Shown one piece after another: positions 18,415 through 26,333 of a DNA stretch of 64,000 nucleotides. The notes beneath the pieces were generated by a model that saw nothing but the letters and a program-made list of their open reading frames with translations, did no database searches and had not been told where the DNA came from. The stretch is from Haloferula helveola (GTDB taxonomy: Bacteria > Verrucomicrobiota > Verrucomicrobiia > Verrucomicrobiales > Akkermansiaceae). The position numbers were made by a program, and so were the translations under genes. Numbering within the stretch: the first letter of the stretch is position 1; every line of letters begins with the position of its first letter. Location of the stretch: the NCBI RefSeq assembly GCF_037076345.1, contig NZ_AP024702.1, positions 3,906,001 to 3,970,000 on the forward strand, written 5' to 3'.

Positions 18415-19839
18415 ATGAGAAGCACTCCTTTCGAACTCCCGCGCCGACAGTTCCTCAAGGGCATGTCCGGCACCGCGCTGGCGCTGGTTCCGTTCTTCCG
18501 GAATCTCCAGGCACAGACGGCCGGCAACCCGGCGGCGATGCCCAAGCGCTTCGTCTTCGTGATGCGGGCAAACGGCCTCCGGCCGTATGGTGTGGTTCCG
18601 CTCGGCCTCGAGCACCTCGGCACCGACAGGGACATGCGCGACAAGATGGTCGATCGCCCGCTCAAGGACCTCACGCTGAACCCGAGCATGGCCTCGCTCG
18701 AGCCGTTCAAGGACCAGCTCACGATCATTCAGGGGCTGTCGAGCAAGGTCTGCAAGGGACCGCACGGCGGTCACTTCGGAGTGCTGGGGGCCTACACGTC
18801 GGGCGATCATGCTCCGCCTCGCAGAGCCACACTCGACTACGAACTGGCGCAAAAGTTTCCGGGGATCTTCAAGCACCTCGCCTTCCACATCGGCACCGAG
18901 CCGACCGAGTTGTTCCGCTACCTGAGCATCTCCGCGATGGGTAAGAACACCCGGACGCCGGCCTACGCCTCGCCGATGCTCGCCTACAAGGACATCTTCG
19001 GCACGGTGATGAAAGGCGCCGATGCGGAGGTCGAGGCCGCCGCGAACGCCAACCTGCTCGACTTCCTCGTCGATGACGTGAAGCGCGCGAAGAAGGTGCT
19101 TGGGGGAAGTGACGAGCGGGAGAAGCTCGATCACTACCTTCACGGCTTCGAGGCGCTTCGCGAGCGTGATGTGAAACTCACCAAGATGGGGGATGTCCTT
19201 GAGGACGGAGCACCGAAGGTCACCGACAAGTACACGTCGGAGATCGAAACCCACCGGCTTGAGTCGCACTTCGACATGGCTGCCGCCTCGTTGATCACCG
19301 GGCTCACGAATGTCGTGACGATCCGGGCAGACGAACTCGAGAGCCGTTTCCAGGGTTTCCAGCACGAGCGGATGAAGCAGATCTCGCTGCACGACATCGG
19401 CCACACCGCCGACATCGAGGGCATGAATGACCGCTTCGACTCGGATTGGAAGTCGGGCCGGGAGATGCGCGGTTTGCTGCGCACGTTCCAGATGGAGTTG
19501 ATCGCCGGTCTTGCGGCGAAACTGAAGGCGGTGCCGGAAGGCAACGGGACGATGCTCGACAACACGCTCATCGTTTACATGAGCGATGCCGGAAGCGCCC
19601 ACCACACCGGCTATCAGAATATGCCGCTGCTCGTGCTCGGGAACATGAACGGAGCCTTCCGGACCGGCCGCTATCTTCACTATCCCGCTTACAACACGGC
19701 CGGTCACCGCGTGCTCGCGAATCTGCACTGCTCGCTACTGCACGCCGCGGGCTTCCCCGAGGACCGCTACGGAGACCGTGATCCGGGTCTGAGCGAGACG
19801 ATCGATCAGAACGGGCCGCTCGCTGAATTGATGGCCTGA
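18415..19839 (+). CDS. Tat-exported DUF1552 protein
   Basis: Protein of 474 aa with a twin-arginine signal (PRRQFLKGMSGTALALVP) near the N-terminus, so it is exported folded. The rest matches the DUF1552 family in pattern: FVMRANGLRPYG early, a central HFDMAAASLITGLTNVVTI, and TMLDNTLIVYMSDAGSAHHT near residue 380, which resembles the metal-site region of the alkaline phosphatase/DUF1501 superfamily (inference). It follows the haem protein by 14 bases, the standard pairing in planctomycetes and verrucomicrobia, and was presumably duplicated with it: a second pair lies at 22746-26321. Function unknown. Confidence 0.87.
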   Translation: MRSTPFELPRRQFLKGMSGTALALVPFFRNLQAQTAGNPAAMPKRFVFVMRANGLRPYGVVPLGLEHLGTDRDMRDKMVDRPLKDLTLNPSMASLEPFKDQLTIIQGLSSKVCKGPHGGHFGVLGAYTSGDHAPPRRATLDYELAQKFPGIFKHLAFHIGTEPTELFRYLSISAMGKNTRTPAYASPMLAYKDIFGTVMKGADAEVEAAANANLLDFLVDDVKRAKKVLGGSDEREKLDHYLHGFEALRERDVKLTKMGDVLEDGAPKVTDKYTSEIETHRLESHFDMAAASLITGLTNVVTIRADELESRFQGFQHERMKQISLHDIGHTADIEGMNDRFDSDWKSGREMRGLLRTFQMELIAGLAAKLKAVPEGNGTMLDNTLIVYMSDAGSAHHTGYQNMPLLVLGNMNGAFRTGRYLHYPAYNTAGHRVLANLHCSLLHAAGFPEDRYGDRDPGLSETIDQNGPLAELMA

Positions 19840-19888
19840 TCCCGGCGGGAGATCGACTCGGGCGTCTGGTCTGTCTACAGCTCGGCCC

Positions 19889-20212
19889 ATGGACGAATTG
19901 CTTGCCGACCGGGTTCGGGTGCTGCTGACGGGTTTGCCCGGGCTTTCGGAGAAGCGCATGTTCGGCGGGCTGTGTTTCCTCGTGAACGGCAACATGGCCT
20001 GCGGAGTCACCAACAAGGACGAGGTGATGCTGCGGGTCGGGCCGGAGCGCTACCGCGAGCTTCTCGCGAAACACGAGGCCCGCGAAATGGACTTCACCGG
20101 CCGGCCGATGAAGGGGTTCCTGTTCATCGATCCGGACGGGATGGATGTGGAGGAACTCGCCGCGTGGCTGGAGCCTGCGGTCGACTTCGCGTCGTCGCTG
20201 CCGGCCAAGTAG
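19889..20212 (+). CDS. TfoX N-terminal domain protein
   Basis: Small cytoplasmic protein of 107 aa with the TfoX/Sxy N-terminal fold: KRMFGGLCFLVNGNMACGV, then LMLRVGPERY-like sequence (here DEVMLRVGPERYRELL) and FTGRPMKGFLFIDPDG. It lacks the C-terminal helix-hairpin domain of true competence regulators, as is common for free-standing members, so a role in competence should not be assumed. It lies between the DUF1552 gene and the rhomboid gene on the same strand. Confidence 0.85.
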   Translation: MDELLADRVRVLLTGLPGLSEKRMFGGLCFLVNGNMACGVTNKDEVMLRVGPERYRELLAKHEAREMDFTGRPMKGFLFIDPDGMDVEELAAWLEPAVDFASSLPAK

Positions 20213-20258
20213 CGGCGTTCGGCGTTGCCATGCCGATGGATCTCGGCTTTCTAGGCCC

Positions 20259-20942
20259 GTGGATTTCCAAGTCAGGAACTTCAGGGAATTGTGGAAACTT
20301 CAGGGCCCGCTGCTGGTCCTGATCGTCCTGATGTTCCTGATCTTCTTCGTGCAGTCGCTGCCGGGGTCGGTTTTCTGGGTCGACCGCTTCATGGCGATTC
20401 CGGGCGAAGTCGTCCAAAGTTGGGACGACATCCGGTCGGGGGTCGGCCGGCCCGATGACTGGTGGGAGCTTGGAACGCTGCTGAGCTGTGTATTTCTCCA
20501 CGCCGACATCCAGCACGTCGGCATGAACATGCTGTTCATGTGGATTTTCGCGGCGCTTTTCGTCGAACTGCTCGGCTGGCGCTGGATGCTCTTGGTGTTC
20601 CTCACCACCGGAATCGCGGGCTCGCTGACGCACGTGATTCTGAATCGCGAGGACTTCATCCCGATGCTGGGGGCATCCGGGGCAGTGATGGGATTCGAAG
20701 GGGCGTATCTGGGCTTGGCGACCCGTTTTCGCCTGCCTGATCCACACGTCTGGCCGATGGCCCGCCCGATTCCACCGGCCCGGCTCGCGCTGCTGGCCTT
20801 GATCGGGGTGGGGATTGATTACTTTTCGCTGTTCAGCGGACAGCAGGAGGGAATCGCCTATGGTGCGCACATCGGTGGCTTCACCATGGGACTCCTGATT
20901 GCGGGAATTGCCGCCCCTCGTCCGAGGCTCGCGCTGAACTGA
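20259..20942 (+). CDS. Rhomboid-family intramembrane serine protease
   Basis: Membrane protein of 227 aa. I chose the GTG at 20259 because it puts the first membrane helix (about residues 15-33, LLVLIVLMFLIFFV) right at the N-terminus; frames upstream overlap the TfoX gene. Rhomboid signatures are complete: HxxxNM (HVGMNMLFMW), GASGAVMG with the nucleophile Ser140, and AHIGGF with His204, giving the Ser-His dyad. About six membrane helices. It would cleave membrane-anchored proteins within the bilayer; the substrate is unknown. Confidence 0.88.
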   Translation: MDFQVRNFRELWKLQGPLLVLIVLMFLIFFVQSLPGSVFWVDRFMAIPGEVVQSWDDIRSGVGRPDDWWELGTLLSCVFLHADIQHVGMNMLFMWIFAALFVELLGWRWMLLVFLTTGIAGSLTHVILNREDFIPMLGASGAVMGFEGAYLGLATRFRLPDPHVWPMARPIPPARLALLALIGVGIDYFSLFSGQQEGIAYGAHIGGFTMGLLIAGIAAPRPRLALN

Positions 20943-20989
20943 GCGCTGCGAGCTTGTGCGCCCTGCCGGCTTCTGGCGCAGTCGCGGAT

Positions 20990-21316
20990 ATGCTTCCGAC
21001 TGTCAAACGCCTGCCTCCCAAGCCGTCTTGCCCCGATGGCGAAGTCGCCTTTCCTCTCGTTGAGACGGCCGGACTGACGCTTGAGTGCCTCGTTTCGCAG
21101 GGTGCGGCTTCTCCGGACGGGTTTTGGTACGATCAGGGCCGCCCGGAATGGGTCATGTTACTCAAAGGATCGGCTACTCTGGTTTTCGAGGAAGGCGTGC
21201 TCGAGCTATCGACCGGCGATTCTCTGACCATACCGCCCGGCATGCGGCATCGCGTCGGCGAAGTGTCGGACGACGCCGTGTGGCTGGCGTTGCATTATGA
21301 GCCGGATTCCGCCTGA
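20990..21316 (+). CDS. Single-domain cupin protein
   Basis: Cytoplasmic beta-barrel protein of 108 aa. The start at 20990 (MLPTVKRLPPK) is preferred to an in-frame ATG at 20954, since the 12 residues before it look like non-coding sequence. Cupin motifs: PEWVMLLKGSATLVFEEG with GDSLTIPPGMRHRV, where the final His is a likely metal ligand; the first-motif His pair is poorly kept, so metal binding is uncertain. The stop lies 5 bases from the convergent gene's stop. Substrate unknown. Confidence 0.8.
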   Translation: MLPTVKRLPPKPSCPDGEVAFPLVETAGLTLECLVSQGAASPDGFWYDQGRPEWVMLLKGSATLVFEEGVLELSTGDSLTIPPGMRHRVGEVSDDAVWLALHYEPDSA

Positions 21317-21321
21317 CCCGT

Positions 21322-21909
21322 TCAGGGCAGTTGGATCGTCGGGACAACGATCACGTCGAGGATTTCGCGACGTGGTTCGTAGACCCGGACCACACGGTCG
21401 CCGTACCAGTAGAGTCCGGTGTCGGGTGCGGCATTGAGGCCGGCGAAGTCCGAATACGGAAGCGGGGTGAGGCTCGGCCACCAGTCGTCGGTGATGACCC
21501 ATCCCGGAGAGAGTTTCTTCTGCCACCCCGGCGGCAGCGGTTTGCCGCTCGCGACTTTCTTGGCAAGACCGGGAGGCAGTCCGTGAGGGTGTCCCTTGTG
21601 CTTGGAAAAGTAACCGAGCACCGCGTCACGGTCCTTGTCTTCGAACTTTTTCACGGCCTTGCGCCAATCCTTCTCCGCCTTCTTCGGGTCGATGGAAGGA
21701 ATGTCGTTCTTCTTCACCTTTCCATTGCCCTTCACGTTCGGCGGTCCGGGGATGTCCTTCTTCTTCGGGGCTTTTCCGGGCTTGGCCTTGCCGGACTGTC
21801 CGGGCGGGCCGCCGCTGTTGCCCTTTCCTTTTCCGGGCTTGGCTTCGGCGGGGCCGGAGGTCAGGGCGAGTGCCGCGGCGATGGCGATGGCGGTGGTGTG
21901 GAATTTCAT
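21322..21909 (-). CDS. Secreted basic RcnB-like protein
   Basis: Exported protein of 195 aa. The frame stays open far upstream, but the signal peptide begins at MKFHTTAIAIAAALALTSG (cleavage near AEAKP), so I place the start at 21909. The middle is a low-complexity Lys/Gly/Pro region (about 23-70). The C-terminal half holds the pattern GxxxxLPPGxxKK (GKPLPPGWQKKLSPG) and a DTGLYWYGDRVVRVYEP ending, which resembles RcnB-type periplasmic proteins. In Escherichia coli RcnB is involved in nickel/cobalt homeostasis; that role is only suggestive here. Confidence 0.68.
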   Translation of the reverse strand: MKFHTTAIAIAAALALTSGPAEAKPGKGKGNSGGPPGQSGKAKPGKAPKKKDIPGPPNVKGNGKVKKNDIPSIDPKKAEKDWRKAVKKFEDKDRDAVLGYFSKHKGHPHGLPPGLAKKVASGKPLPPGWQKKLSPGWVITDDWWPSLTPLPYSDFAGLNAAPDTGLYWYGDRVVRVYEPRREILDVIVVPTIQLP

Positions 21910-22128
21910 GCGTGAGATGGCGGGATTGAGTGGGGCGCCACCAAGATGGACGCCCGATTTCACCGTCCGCGACATTCCTACGAATGCAACCACCGATCCG
22001 GGCGGGACCGAATTTTTCAACAGGGGTGCATCCGAACTCTGCCGGGACGCGTTCCTTGATTCGGACATGGATGAAGAGGCCCGGGAGTCGGGCCGCATCC
22101 GGACCGAAACAACCAAACTGACCCCTCG

Positions 22129-22551
22129 ATGAAAAAACTGATCAACAACAAACTCCCCGCCCTCGTCGCTTCCGCCGTCGCGCTCCTCAGCCTGGCCGCA
22201 CAAGGTGCCCACGAAGCCAACAACAAGGCCGCCATGGACGGCGAAGGCACGATCGCGACCGGCAAGGCGATCGTCAACTATGTGAAAGGAAAGGACACTT
22301 GGAATGCATCGGTGCTCGTGAAGGATTTGCCGGAAGGCGTCTATTTCTTCGTCGTGCGCGCCAACACACCGGGCGGCATCGGTGAGTATCAGCCGGTCTG
22401 CATGCTGGAGTCGGACGGCAAAGGCAACGCCTCCGGCTCGGCCAGCCAGTTTGACCTCGGCGGATTCCACGAAGGGCTGATCGTCGACATGGACGGCAAT
22501 GTCCTGATTTCCGGCTTCTTCGAACGCCGCGGAGGCAATCGAGAAGGGTGA
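22129..22551 (+). CDS. Small exported protein of unknown function
   Basis: Protein of 140 aa with a lysine-rich start, a hydrophobic signal segment (ALVASAVALLSLAAQGA) and a beta-rich body (about 40-140) reminiscent of a small immunoglobulin- or CHRD-like fold, for example VLVKDLPEGVYFFVVRANTP. I do not recognise a family. It has a strong terminator about 70 bases downstream, so it is probably a single-gene unit. It is divergent from the RcnB-like gene, with about 220 bases of shared upstream DNA. Confidence 0.72.
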   Translation: MKKLINNKLPALVASAVALLSLAAQGAHEANNKAAMDGEGTIATGKAIVNYVKGKDTWNASVLVKDLPEGVYFFVVRANTPGGIGEYQPVCMLESDGKGNASGSASQFDLGGFHEGLIVDMDGNVLISGFFERRGGNREG

Positions 22552-22621
22552 TCTCTCTCCACTCGGATGCCGGCTCGTTCCTGCGAATGAGGTCGGCATT
22601 CCTGACATGAAACTTCTGCTC

Positions 22622-22657
22622 AATGGCGGCTCCGCACGACGCGGGGCCGCCATTTTT
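22622..22657 (+). terminator. Strong intrinsic terminator
   Basis: AATGGCGGC at 22622-22630 pairs perfectly with GCCGCCATT at 22646-22654, with further inner pairing (CCGC with GCGG) and a run of Ts starting inside the 3' arm. It ends the transcript of the small exported protein. Confidence 0.8.
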
Positions 22658-22745
22658 GCATCGGAAAGGCAGGCGCTTGGGGGAAAGTAAGGGTGGGCGA
22701 ACGACGTAGCGGAATGGATCGCCCGTTTTTCCGGGGTTCCTATCC

Positions 22746-24797
22746 ATGCGTATTCCTTTGTCCGTGGTCGCCACCCTCGCCGTGATTCTTCCGGCTGCCG
22801 CGGAGGATCCGTCGGCAGTGCTGCAGGTATTCGAGAAGAACTGCGTCGAGTGCCACGGCAAGGGCGAGAAGGTGAAGGGGGATGTCGATCTGATGGCGAT
22901 CCGTTCCGGCTCGGACCTGAGCCAGGACCCCGAGCTCCTCAAGTCGATCATCGATGCCATCGATTTCGAGGAGATGCCTCCCGAGGACGAGCCGCAGCTT
23001 GAACCCGATGTCCGGGCGGCGTTTCTCGCCGATCTGAAGGGCCTGCTCCGCGAGTCGCTTGCCGAGACGAAGGTTTACCCGCGGACGCCGATCCGGCGGA
23101 TGAACCGCTTCCAGTACAACAACGCGGTGGTCGACCTGTTCCGGCTGAACCGTGAGGTCTTCTCCCTGCCCGAGAAGATGATGAGGGAGCACGACGGATA
23201 CTTCCAGCCGGCGACCGGCCGGGTTCCCGACGTCGTCAAGGTCGGGAGCCGCCCGCTCGGGAAGTCGCAGTTGATCGAGCCCCGTCTCGCCGGGGTGGCG
23301 CCCTTTCCCCAGGACCTTCGGGCGGAGCACGGATTCGACAATCAGGCCGACCACCTGTCGATGTCGCCGCTTCTGATGGAGGCCTTCCTCAGGCTCGGGC
23401 AGTCGATCACGGAGAGTGACGACTTCAACCCGAAGACGGTGGGTCACTGGAAGTCGTTGTTCGCTCCTCCTGCCGGAAGCGGGAATGCCGAACAGGAGAC
23501 GCGCCGCCGCCTTCGCGTCTTCCTGACCATGGCGTTCCGGAGGCCGGTGGAGGAAGATGTTCTCGATCGCTATGCGGGCTTCCTCTCCGAGAGGCTCGAG
23601 GCGGGCGTCCGCTACGACGACGCGGTTGCGGAGCTTGCGGCGGCGGTGATTGCCTCGCCCCGGTTCCTCTATCTCTACGATCGCGGAACAGCTGGGAAAG
23701 GGACGGTGACCGTCGATCACTTCGAGCTGGCGTCGCGCATGTCGTTTTTCCTTTGGGGCAGCATTCCGGACAACGAACTGCTTGATCTCGCCGGGAAGGG
23801 TGAGTTGGGCAACCCGGACGTGCTGTCGAAGCAGATCGACCGGATGCTCGCCGACCGCAGGCTGAAGCGATTTTGCGACAGCTTCCCAACCCAGTGGTTG
23901 CAGCTGGAACGCATCGTCTCATCGACGCCGAGCCGCGAGAAGTATCCGGATTTCTACTTCTCCGCCTACCGCAACAGCATGCACATGATGATCGAGCCGC
24001 TGTTGCTCTTCGAGACGGTGCTGATCGAGAACCGCCCGATCACCGAGTTGATCGACCCGGGGTTCAGCTACCGTTCCGGACAACTCGAGAAGGCTTACGG
24101 AAAGCTTTCGATCAGCAAGGGCGGTTGGAATCTCAAGCAAGGCGGCGTGCAGGCGCTGAGCTTCACCCGCCTTCCGGTGCGGGACCGTCGCAATGGTGGC
24201 GTGATCACCAATGCCGCGGTGATGACCATGACATCCGGACCGGAGAGGTCGCAGCCGATCACGCGCGGCGCATGGGTCGCGACCGTGATCTTCAACAACC
24301 CTCCGAATCCTCCGCCCGCCGACGTCCCGCCGCTGGAGGAGAATCATGCGGAGGAAGAGAAGCCGTTGACGCTTCGCGAGCGTTTGGCCATGCACCGCGA
24401 ACGGGCCGACTGCCGCGGTTGTCACGAGAAGATCGATCCGCTCGGGTTCGCGCTCGAGAACTACAACGCGATCGGACGCTGGCGGGACGATTACGAGAAC
24501 GGCCGCGAGGTGGACGTTTCGGACACCTTGTTCCGCAAGCACCGGTTCGCCAGCGTGATTGAGTTCAAGGATGCGATCCTTGCCGAAAAGGATCGCTTCA
24601 CCCGAGGCCTCGCGGGGCATATGCTGTCCTTTGCCTTGGCGCGTGAACTGGGCGCTGCGGATCAACCCGCGCTCGACCGGATCGCGGCTGCCACGGCCGC
24701 CGACGATTACCGAATGAAGACGCTGATCCGTGAAGTGATCCTGAGTGAACCGTTCCGCAGCAAGACCCTCGTGAAAGCCGAAAACACCGAACACTGA
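22746..24797 (+). CDS. Planctomycete-type cytochrome protein, second copy
   Basis: Exported haem protein of 683 aa with the full standard domain order. After a signal peptide ending near PAAAED come the CVECHG haem site (Cys33, Cys36, His37), a DUF1587 part (PIRRMNRFQYNNAVVDLF, about 115), a DUF1595/1592 part (RRRLRVFLTMAFRRPVEED, about 255, and ELASRMSFFLWGSIPDNELL, about 325), a DUF1588 part with a second haem motif CRGCH near residue 555 and KIDPLGFALENYNAIGRWRD, and a DUF1585 tail. It lacks the coiled-coil insertion of the copy at 15944. Its DUF1552 partner is downstream, but 174 bases with an inverted repeat separate them. Function of the family unsettled. Confidence 0.9.
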   Translation: MRIPLSVVATLAVILPAAAEDPSAVLQVFEKNCVECHGKGEKVKGDVDLMAIRSGSDLSQDPELLKSIIDAIDFEEMPPEDEPQLEPDVRAAFLADLKGLLRESLAETKVYPRTPIRRMNRFQYNNAVVDLFRLNREVFSLPEKMMREHDGYFQPATGRVPDVVKVGSRPLGKSQLIEPRLAGVAPFPQDLRAEHGFDNQADHLSMSPLLMEAFLRLGQSITESDDFNPKTVGHWKSLFAPPAGSGNAEQETRRRLRVFLTMAFRRPVEEDVLDRYAGFLSERLEAGVRYDDAVAELAAAVIASPRFLYLYDRGTAGKGTVTVDHFELASRMSFFLWGSIPDNELLDLAGKGELGNPDVLSKQIDRMLADRRLKRFCDSFPTQWLQLERIVSSTPSREKYPDFYFSAYRNSMHMMIEPLLLFETVLIENRPITELIDPGFSYRSGQLEKAYGKLSISKGGWNLKQGGVQALSFTRLPVRDRRNGGVITNAAVMTMTSGPERSQPITRGAWVATVIFNNPPNPPPADVPPLEENHAEEEKPLTLRERLAMHRERADCRGCHEKIDPLGFALENYNAIGRWRDDYENGREVDVSDTLFRKHRFASVIEFKDAILAEKDRFTRGLAGHMLSFALARELGAADQPALDRIAAATAADDYRMKTLIREVILSEPFRSKTLVKAENTEH

Positions 24798-24854
24798 AAC
24801 CGACCCGAGAAGCATGATGCGATTTTCCCAAGGCTTTCTGCCCCCCGTTGTTTC

Positions 24855-24924
24855 ACCGCCAAGTCGCCAAGAACGCCAAGATCGATGGCATCGCTTTTCT
24901 TTGCGTCCTTGGCGACTTGGCGGT
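24855..24924. repeat. Long GCCAAG-type inverted repeat
   Basis: ACCGCCAAGTCGCCAAG at 24855-24871 is perfectly inverted at 24908-24924 (17 bp), and the next nine bases inward match at seven positions, giving arms of about 26 bp around an 18-base loop. The arms are themselves built of GCCAAG words. It lies between the two genes of a cytochrome/DUF1552 module; I recall similar CGCCAAG-rich intergenic palindromes from other bacterial genomes, but cannot verify that here. Confidence 0.7.
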
Positions 24925-24971
24925 TGCATCGATTGCCGTCCCAATGAGTCAGATCAATCTCCGGACTTTGT

Positions 24972-26321
24972 ATGAGACCCATTTCCAGAAGACGCTTTCT
25001 CCGCGGGATCGGCGGTGCCGCGCTCGCCTTGCCATGGCTCGAGAGCGCTGGCGCGACGCGGGCCCCGGCCGCCGTGGCCAAGCGCATGGCTCACTTCTAC
25101 GTTCCGATCGGAGTGGTGCGCCGGGGATTCTTTCCCGGTGAAGCGGACCATGTCATTCCGAAGGGGAACCTCGGCAACATCCGGCGGTCGCTCGGCAAGC
25201 AGGACCCGCTCTACAGTGTCCGTCCGCTGGATCGGTTGACTCCGACGATGGAGCCGCTGGCCGGCCTGAAGGACAAGATCAACCTGATCACCGGCATGGA
25301 CCGGACCTTCCAGCAGGGCACCGACGTGCACGCGCAGTGCGCGTCCTGCTACCTCAGCAGTGCGGAGCCGTACACGATCAAGGGCACCGCGTGGCCGCTG
25401 GACCGCACGCTGGATCACTTGGTGGCGGATCAGGTCGGCACGACCACACCGTTTCCGACGCTTGAGTTCAGCTGCAACAGCCACAAGGACAACAAGGAGT
25501 CGATCTACTTCGACAACATCTCTTGGTATGGGACGGGACACCTCGCGCCTTCGATCCGGGATCCGAGGAAGATGTACCGTCGGCTTTTCTCCACCCGGGA
25601 GATCCGGAGGTTCCGCGATGTCACCGATCTGGTGCTGGAGGACGCCGCCTCGCTGAAGCGGGAACTTGGCTATGCGGACGGGCAGAAGTTCGACGAGTAT
25701 TTCGATTCGGTACGGACCATCGAGCTCCAGATGGAGCGGTTGGAGAAGATGAAGGCGGAGCTCTCGAAGGTGACCTTCGACGAGCCTCCGGAGACCTATC
25801 TTCCCCGGGGAGAATACATCCGCCTCATGGGTGACCTGATGGTCGTGGCCCTCCAGACCGGGTTGACGAATGTCGCGACCTTCATGGTCGGCCCGGAACG
25901 TTGGGACACGCCTTACCTGTTCGAGGAGTTGTTCGACAAGCCGCGGAGCCACCACCAGATGTCGCACAACCAGACCAAGATGATCGGCGACCTGCTGAAG
26001 GTGGACCGCTTCCACATGGAGCAGTTCGCGTATCTGGCGGAAAAGATGGACTCGGTCGTCGAGGCGGACGGTACGACGATGCTCGACAACACGCTGTTCA
26101 CCTACGGATCGGGACTCGGTGACGGATCCACGCACCAGTACAACGACCTGCCGATCATCGTCGCCGGTGGCGGCCGGGGCGTGAAGGCCGGTCAGCACAT
26201 CAACATGCCGGAAGGCACGCCTCTCGCGAACCTGTGGCTCACGCAGGCACGCATGATGGGACTCGGGATGGAACGCTTCGCCGACAGCTCGGGAGAGATC
26301 TCGGCGCTCAGGGCATCGTGA
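24972..26321 (+). CDS. Tat-exported DUF1552 protein, second copy
   Basis: Protein of 449 aa with a twin-arginine signal (ISRRRFLRGIGGAALALPWL) at the N-terminus. The DUF1552 pattern follows: KRMAHFYVPIGVVRRGF, HAQCASCYLSSAEP (about 120), a central MVVALQTGLTNVATFMVGPE, and TTMLDNTLFTYGSGLGDGSTH near 365. It is a diverged paralogue of the protein at 18415 and forms a module with the haem protein upstream. It converges on the creC-like gene, with 12 bases between the stops. Function unknown. Confidence 0.87.
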   Translation: MRPISRRRFLRGIGGAALALPWLESAGATRAPAAVAKRMAHFYVPIGVVRRGFFPGEADHVIPKGNLGNIRRSLGKQDPLYSVRPLDRLTPTMEPLAGLKDKINLITGMDRTFQQGTDVHAQCASCYLSSAEPYTIKGTAWPLDRTLDHLVADQVGTTTPFPTLEFSCNSHKDNKESIYFDNISWYGTGHLAPSIRDPRKMYRRLFSTREIRRFRDVTDLVLEDAASLKRELGYADGQKFDEYFDSVRTIELQMERLEKMKAELSKVTFDEPPETYLPRGEYIRLMGDLMVVALQTGLTNVATFMVGPERWDTPYLFEELFDKPRSHHQMSHNQTKMIGDLLKVDRFHMEQFAYLAEKMDSVVEADGTTMLDNTLFTYGSGLGDGSTHQYNDLPIIVAGGGRGVKAGQHINMPEGTPLANLWLTQARMMGLGMERFADSSGEISALRAS

Positions 26322-26333
26322 CGGGCGACCGCA

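Noticed and set aside
19889-20212. Competence regulator Sxy/TfoX
   Set aside because: Only the N-terminal domain is present and no competence genes are nearby.
20145-20258. N-terminal extension of the rhomboid protein
   Set aside because: The frame is open but overlaps the TfoX gene and encodes Arg/Ser-rich sequence unlike a rhomboid; the GTG at 20259 fits better.
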